A DNA stretch of 64,000 bases, from NCBI GenBank assembly GCA_019637435.1, contig JAHBVO010000002.1:1093519-1157518 (forward strand), given 5' to 3'. The notes beneath the pieces were generated by a model. The model did no database searches and had not been told where the DNA came from. It saw nothing but the letters and a program-made list of their open reading frames with translations. This DNA comes from Candidatus Obscuribacterales bacterium (GTDB lineage: Bacteria > Cyanobacteriota > Vampirovibrionia > Obscuribacterales > Obscuribacteraceae). Positions 61,053 through 64,000 of the stretch are shown here, piece after piece. Each line of letters begins with the position of its first letter. The first letter of the stretch is position 1. The position numbers and the translations under genes were made by a program.

Positions 61053-61835
61053 CTACTCCGACGCTGAGTCGGTTTTTCTCGGAGTGCTCGGCAGAAGCAA
61101 TCCGTTCGAAGTAGCACCGAAGACAATCGTGTTGCCTGTAGATTCATTGAGAGACTGCATCAGTCTCAACTGCATCAAACCAGGCGTTGATTCGAGCATG
61201 CGGGCTGCGTTCGCCAGAGAACGCAATGCAGCGGTTTCGCCGCGAGCTTTTTCCAAAGCTGCTTTTGATTCCATCTGTGCCTTTACAACCTGCGACATGA
61301 TCTTCTTTACTTCACCAGGCAGCATTATGTCTCGAACACCAACCAAAATTACCTCTACGCCGAATTCTGCCGCTTTTGGCGTGAGCGCTTTTGTTAGAGC
61401 TTCTGCAACTGCATCTCTTGCGGTCATCAGCTCATCGAGCTTCATTGGTGCAACTGCTTCGCGAAGTGCTAGCTGTGCCATCGTATATAGTGTCGCGTAG
61501 TGGTTCTCAACCAGCTCCAGGGCGGTGTATACGTCCAGCACTCTGTACTGCACGGCGAGGCTGATTTTGACTTGCATGTTGTCTGACGTAAGCAATTCCT
61601 GCGAGGCGACGTGCAACCACTGTGCCCGAATGTCCATTCGCTTGATCTGGATGTTTCTGTTCCACAACCAATATTTTCCGGGCTCAAGGGTCTTCACGAA
61701 CTTACCGTCGCGATAGAGCAAGGCTCTTTCGTTTTCATAAACGAGAACCTTCGTAAACAGCTTGAGCACTGACTTCACCGCTGCGGCGACTATAACAATT
61801 GCAAGCAATAGAGAAAGAACCATAACCTTGTCCAC
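61053..61835 (-). CDS. Slipin/SPFH (stomatin-like) membrane protein
   Basis: An N-terminal hydrophobic segment (VLSLLLAIVIVAAAVKSVL) precedes a band-7/SPFH domain (about 25-235): RALLYRDGKFVKTLEPGKYWLW, KISLAVQYRVLDVYTALELV, and AAEFGVEVILVGVRDIMLPGEVKKIM with the helical coiled region KAQMESKAALEKARGETAALRSL. Slipins oligomerise in membranes and scaffold lipids or proteases. I chose GTG 61835, eight bases after GGAGG; the reading from 61844 places the start within that site. Unlike the usual pairing, no NfeD-type protease gene is next to it. The upstream region carries a strongly structured inverted repeat. Confidence 0.87.
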   Translation of the reverse strand: MDKVMVLSLLLAIVIVAAAVKSVLKLFTKVLVYENERALLYRDGKFVKTLEPGKYWLWNRNIQIKRMDIRAQWLHVASQELLTSDNMQVKISLAVQYRVLDVYTALELVENHYATLYTMAQLALREAVAPMKLDELMTARDAVAEALTKALTPKAAEFGVEVILVGVRDIMLPGEVKKIMSQVVKAQMESKAALEKARGETAALRSLANAARMLESTPGLMQLRLMQSLNESTGNTIVFGATSNGLLLPSTPRKTDSASE

Positions 61836-62268
61836 GACAATCACCTCCTGCAGGCTTCACATTGGTTTTATCCAGCCAAAATGCGAGCGATATTTTCTCG
61901 GGCTCGAACGATGAGCGGAGACCGCTAGCGTGAGCGCTCTGCAAGGCTCATCGTTCGTTGCTTTTCAGCTGCCTTCGAAGTTTATGGAGTCGAACCATAG
62001 CTTTTGGCTTACCTTGAGGGACGCGACCTGATTGCGGTAGAAGTTCGGCGATGCCGTTTCTCCCATGATCTGCGCCTTGGAGACTATAATGCCAGCAGTC
62101 GTTGAAGCGGCCAATGGAACTGACTGAATCGTGTTTTCAGCCGTCCATTCTAAGCAGATCCGGCGCCAATGCTTAAATTGACGTATCTACCTTAATAGTT
62201 TTGGGCGTTCAGCCAAAGTGATATGGTCGCTAATCTATAATGTTGGATGCTTAACATGGAACCAATCA
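61836..62268. promoter_or_regulatory. Divergent region with structured element
   Basis: This 433-base gap between the slipin gene (minus) and the hydrolase gene (plus) holds the inverted repeat at 61905-61957 and no gene that I can support. The slipin ribosome binding site (AGGAGG, minus strand) is at its left edge. Confidence 0.4.
61905..61957. repeat. Perfect 12-bp inverted repeat with inner hairpins
   Basis: CGAACGATGAGC and GCTCATCGTTCG are perfect complements 29 bases apart. The loop contains GCGGAGACCGC and AGCGTGAGCGCT, each able to fold into a small hairpin, giving a possible three-way junction. It lies about 70-120 bases upstream of the slipin start, inside its presumed leader. Confidence 0.6.
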
Positions 62269-63108
62269 ATGACACAAAGCATTGCGCCGTCAATTATCGA
62301 AGAGAAAACCGCTAACGGTATCTTCGCGAGAAAAACATTCACTAGTACTTCCGGAGACACTCTTGTTCTCGTCATGGGTTATGGTGGAAGTCTCCGTATC
62401 TGGCCGGAAACGTTCGTCGAAAGGCTAGCCAAGAAATTCTGCGTCGTTACTTACGACAATCGCGGTACAGGCTTGAGTTTTCTTCCGAAACAAACTGAAG
62501 ATTATTCTATCAAGGCCATGGCGGATGATTTGTTTGAAGTCATGACGATGTTTGGAATCGATGCTCATCACCTGCTCGGATACAGTATGGGAAGCTGCAT
62601 TGCACTGCAGTATGCCTATGACCACCAGGAGATGGTTAAGTCCTTATTTCTGATGAGTGGTACCGCAGGTGGTTCTCTCTATGTTAAACCTGATAAGGCA
62701 ATGTCGACCTCTCTGGCCAATCCGGAAGGTAAAACCCTCTGGGACATTTACATGTACACCTGGAAGTTGATGTACTCAACTGAGGCGTTCGAGCGTTGCC
62801 AGCCGGCGTTCAAAGCTATCTATGAAGCGTCGAAAGAGACTCCGACTCGACCGGCCGCATTACTTGGGCACTCGCATGCCTTTCGCGGTTTTGACGGGGT
62901 GTCCTATCTCTCAAAAATAAAACTGCCAACCACGATTTTGGCCGGACGCGCCGATCGGTTAATGCCGGTTGGGAATTCAGAAAATCTCGCAAAGCACATT
63001 GGTGGATCCAAACTCATTCTCCTGGATGATTGTGAGCATGGACCGCACATACAATTGGAAGACGAGGTTATAGTGGCAATAGAGAGCTGCTGTGCGAGCG
63101 CTGGCTAA
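62269..63108 (+). CDS. Alpha/beta hydrolase
   Basis: The alpha/beta-hydrolase fold is indicated by VLVMGYGGSLRIW (oxyanion HG-type loop, here GYGG), YDNRGTGLS, and the nucleophile elbow GYSMGS with its serine. LAGRADRLMPVGNSENL (acid region) and DDCEHGPHIQLED with the catalytic His follow. The substrate is unknown; the closest kinds include esterases and meta-cleavage hydrolases. I chose ATG 62269 rather than the GTG at 62218 because the family core begins soon after it, though its ribosome binding site is weak. The ribbon-kinase gene begins 20 bases after the stop, so the two are probably co-transcribed. Confidence 0.83.
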   Translation: MTQSIAPSIIEEKTANGIFARKTFTSTSGDTLVLVMGYGGSLRIWPETFVERLAKKFCVVTYDNRGTGLSFLPKQTEDYSIKAMADDLFEVMTMFGIDAHHLLGYSMGSCIALQYAYDHQEMVKSLFLMSGTAGGSLYVKPDKAMSTSLANPEGKTLWDIYMYTWKLMYSTEAFERCQPAFKAIYEASKETPTRPAALLGHSHAFRGFDGVSYLSKIKLPTTILAGRADRLMPVGNSENLAKHIGGSKLILLDDCEHGPHIQLEDEVIVAIESCCASAG

Positions 63109-63128
63109 CGACCGGCACAGGAACTGAT

Positions 63129-64000
63129 GTGAGCGACGAAATCTGTCCGAACTGCAAGCAGCCTAAACCCGGAGGCGCATCCGGGTCACTCACACAGTGG
63201 ATATTTGTATGCAATTGTGCATCCTTGAAGACCGCGGAAACTTTAATTGCTGATTCCGAAAGTCATCGTTTTCAAGTTTGCCGCAAATGCCGAAAGCGTG
63301 TAAGTACCGGGCGCGATGGCTCTCTCACTCAATTCGTTTTTCGGTCTGATTCCTGCCGGTGTGAAACTCCGGACGTCGTCGATGTCGCCGTGTCGAGAAC
63401 CAGTGCCGAGGCTCCGGCGTTCGACAGTGGTCCTGAAATTCATGGCGAAGAGCTCGAAGGGCTTGATTTGCCTGAGAGTTCTTTTCCCATCGAAAGGTTC
63501 AAACCAATTCGCGAACTCGGACGCGGTGCGTCAGGTGCTGTTTACCTTTGCATTGACAGACTGCTGGGCACCTATGTAGCGGTCAAGACGTTGCATCATT
63601 TGTCGGCTGAGCAACTGCTTGGATTTCAGCAGGAAGCTCGCGCAATTTCCAAGCTGACTCATCCAAATATCGTCAAAATTCTGGACTTCGGTGCAACCGC
63701 ATCCGGGATACCGTATATGGTGCTGGAGAATATCAAGGGCGAGGATCTGGCAACGTTCGTACAACGGCATGAGAGGCTTGAACTTGAGCCTATCGTGCAG
63801 ATCATTTCCTCTGTTTGCGATGCACTCTCATACTCGCATGCTAAGGAGATATTTCATCGAGATCTGAAACCGAGCAACATGCTGGTTGTCGAATCCAATG
63901 GCAGATTATCGGCAAAGCTGGTGGATTTCGGCGTAGCGCGCGTGAAGTTTGAAACTACAACCCCGACGATTCTGGAGGGAACCAGCATCATTGGAACTCC
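63129..64000 (+). CDS. Tandem zinc-ribbon serine/threonine kinase, cut by window edge
   Basis: The first 290 codons are in the window. The ribbon units are Cys6/Cys9 with Cys28/Cys30 and Cys51/Cys54 with Cys76/Cys78, with GSLTQWI and GSLTQFV. The kinase domain begins near residue 120: LGRGASGAVYLC, VAVKTL, HRDLKPSNML and VDFGVAR are visible, and the sequence ends within the activation segment (SIIGT). Any transmembrane helix and LRRs would lie beyond the edge. The start is GTG 63129 with AGGA seven bases upstream; the ATG two bases earlier hits a stop at once. It closely matches the kinases at 13957 and 49056. The preceding hydrolase gene is probably in the same operon. Confidence 0.88.
   Translation, partial: MSDEICPNCKQPKPGGASGSLTQWIFVCNCASLKTAETLIADSESHRFQVCRKCRKRVSTGRDGSLTQFVFRSDSCRCETPDVVDVAVSRTSAEAPAFDSGPEIHGEELEGLDLPESSFPIERFKPIRELGRGASGAVYLCIDRLLGTYVAVKTLHHLSAEQLLGFQQEARAISKLTHPNIVKILDFGATASGIPYMVLENIKGEDLATFVQRHERLELEPIVQIISSVCDALSYSHAKEIFHRDLKPSNMLVVESNGRLSAKLVDFGVARVKFETTTPTILEGTSIIGT

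Overview
The window is a gene-dense, roughly base-balanced stretch of bacterial chromosome. It holds 48 protein-coding genes: 46 complete, one cut by the right edge and one possible start at the left edge. I saw no tRNA, rRNA, CRISPR array, insertion sequence or phage gene. Many products carry Sec signal peptides or a lipobox. The mix of serine/threonine kinases with leucine-rich repeats, a caspase-like protease, a serpin, WYL regulator, slipin, OPT transporter and many secreted orphans is what I would expect of a non-photosynthetic relative of Cyanobacteria (Candidatus Obscuribacterales/Melainabacteria). That assignment is inference from gene content; Planctomycetota or Acidobacteriota are not excluded.

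Layout. 0-2 kb: a molybdenum-cofactor accessory pair (XdhC, MocA-like) on the minus strand. 2.3-7.1 kb: a plus-strand operon of two exported TldD/TldE-like proteins and an exported TPR/thioredoxin-like protein. 7.2-10 kb: a GT4 glycosyltransferase and a PlsC-like acyltransferase. 10-12.5 kb: two uncharacterised proteins. 12.5-20.5 kb: a minus-strand signalling block of an exported caspase, a PAS histidine kinase, a zinc-ribbon/kinase/LRR receptor and a second Ser/Thr kinase. 20.8-29.5 kb: a desaturase, a transglutaminase-like protein, an exported serpin, secreted orphans, an exported methyltransferase with DUF202, and an orphan. 29.8-40 kb: a repeat-rich membrane protein, a PrcB-like protein, a lipoprotein, an OPT transporter, an HEXXH peptidase, secreted orphans, a TadG/TadE-like pair and two small acidic proteins. 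40.2-46.4 kb: a WYL regulator divergent from a composite nuclease-helicase and RmuC. 46.6-53.7 kb: a degenerate GGDEF protein, a SanA-like protein, a second zinc-ribbon/LRR kinase and a VIT-domain protein. 53.8-61.8 kb: a DNA-3-methyladenine glycosylase-like protein, two orphans, topoisomerase III, a UvrA2-type ATPase and a slipin. 62-64 kb: an alpha/beta hydrolase followed closely by a third zinc-ribbon kinase that runs off the window.

Themes. Three kinases share an N-terminal tandem zinc ribbon with the signature GS[LF]TQ[WF][IV], and the two complete ones end in extracytoplasmic LRRs. Proteolysis outside the cytoplasm recurs: a TldD-like protease with an inactive partner, a caspase, an HEXXH peptidase and a serpin. 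The best candidates for undescribed systems are the exported TldD/E pair, the tandem-ribbon LRR kinase family with the neighbouring caspase block, and the WYL/nuclease-helicase/RmuC locus with related palindromes at both ends of the regulator gene.
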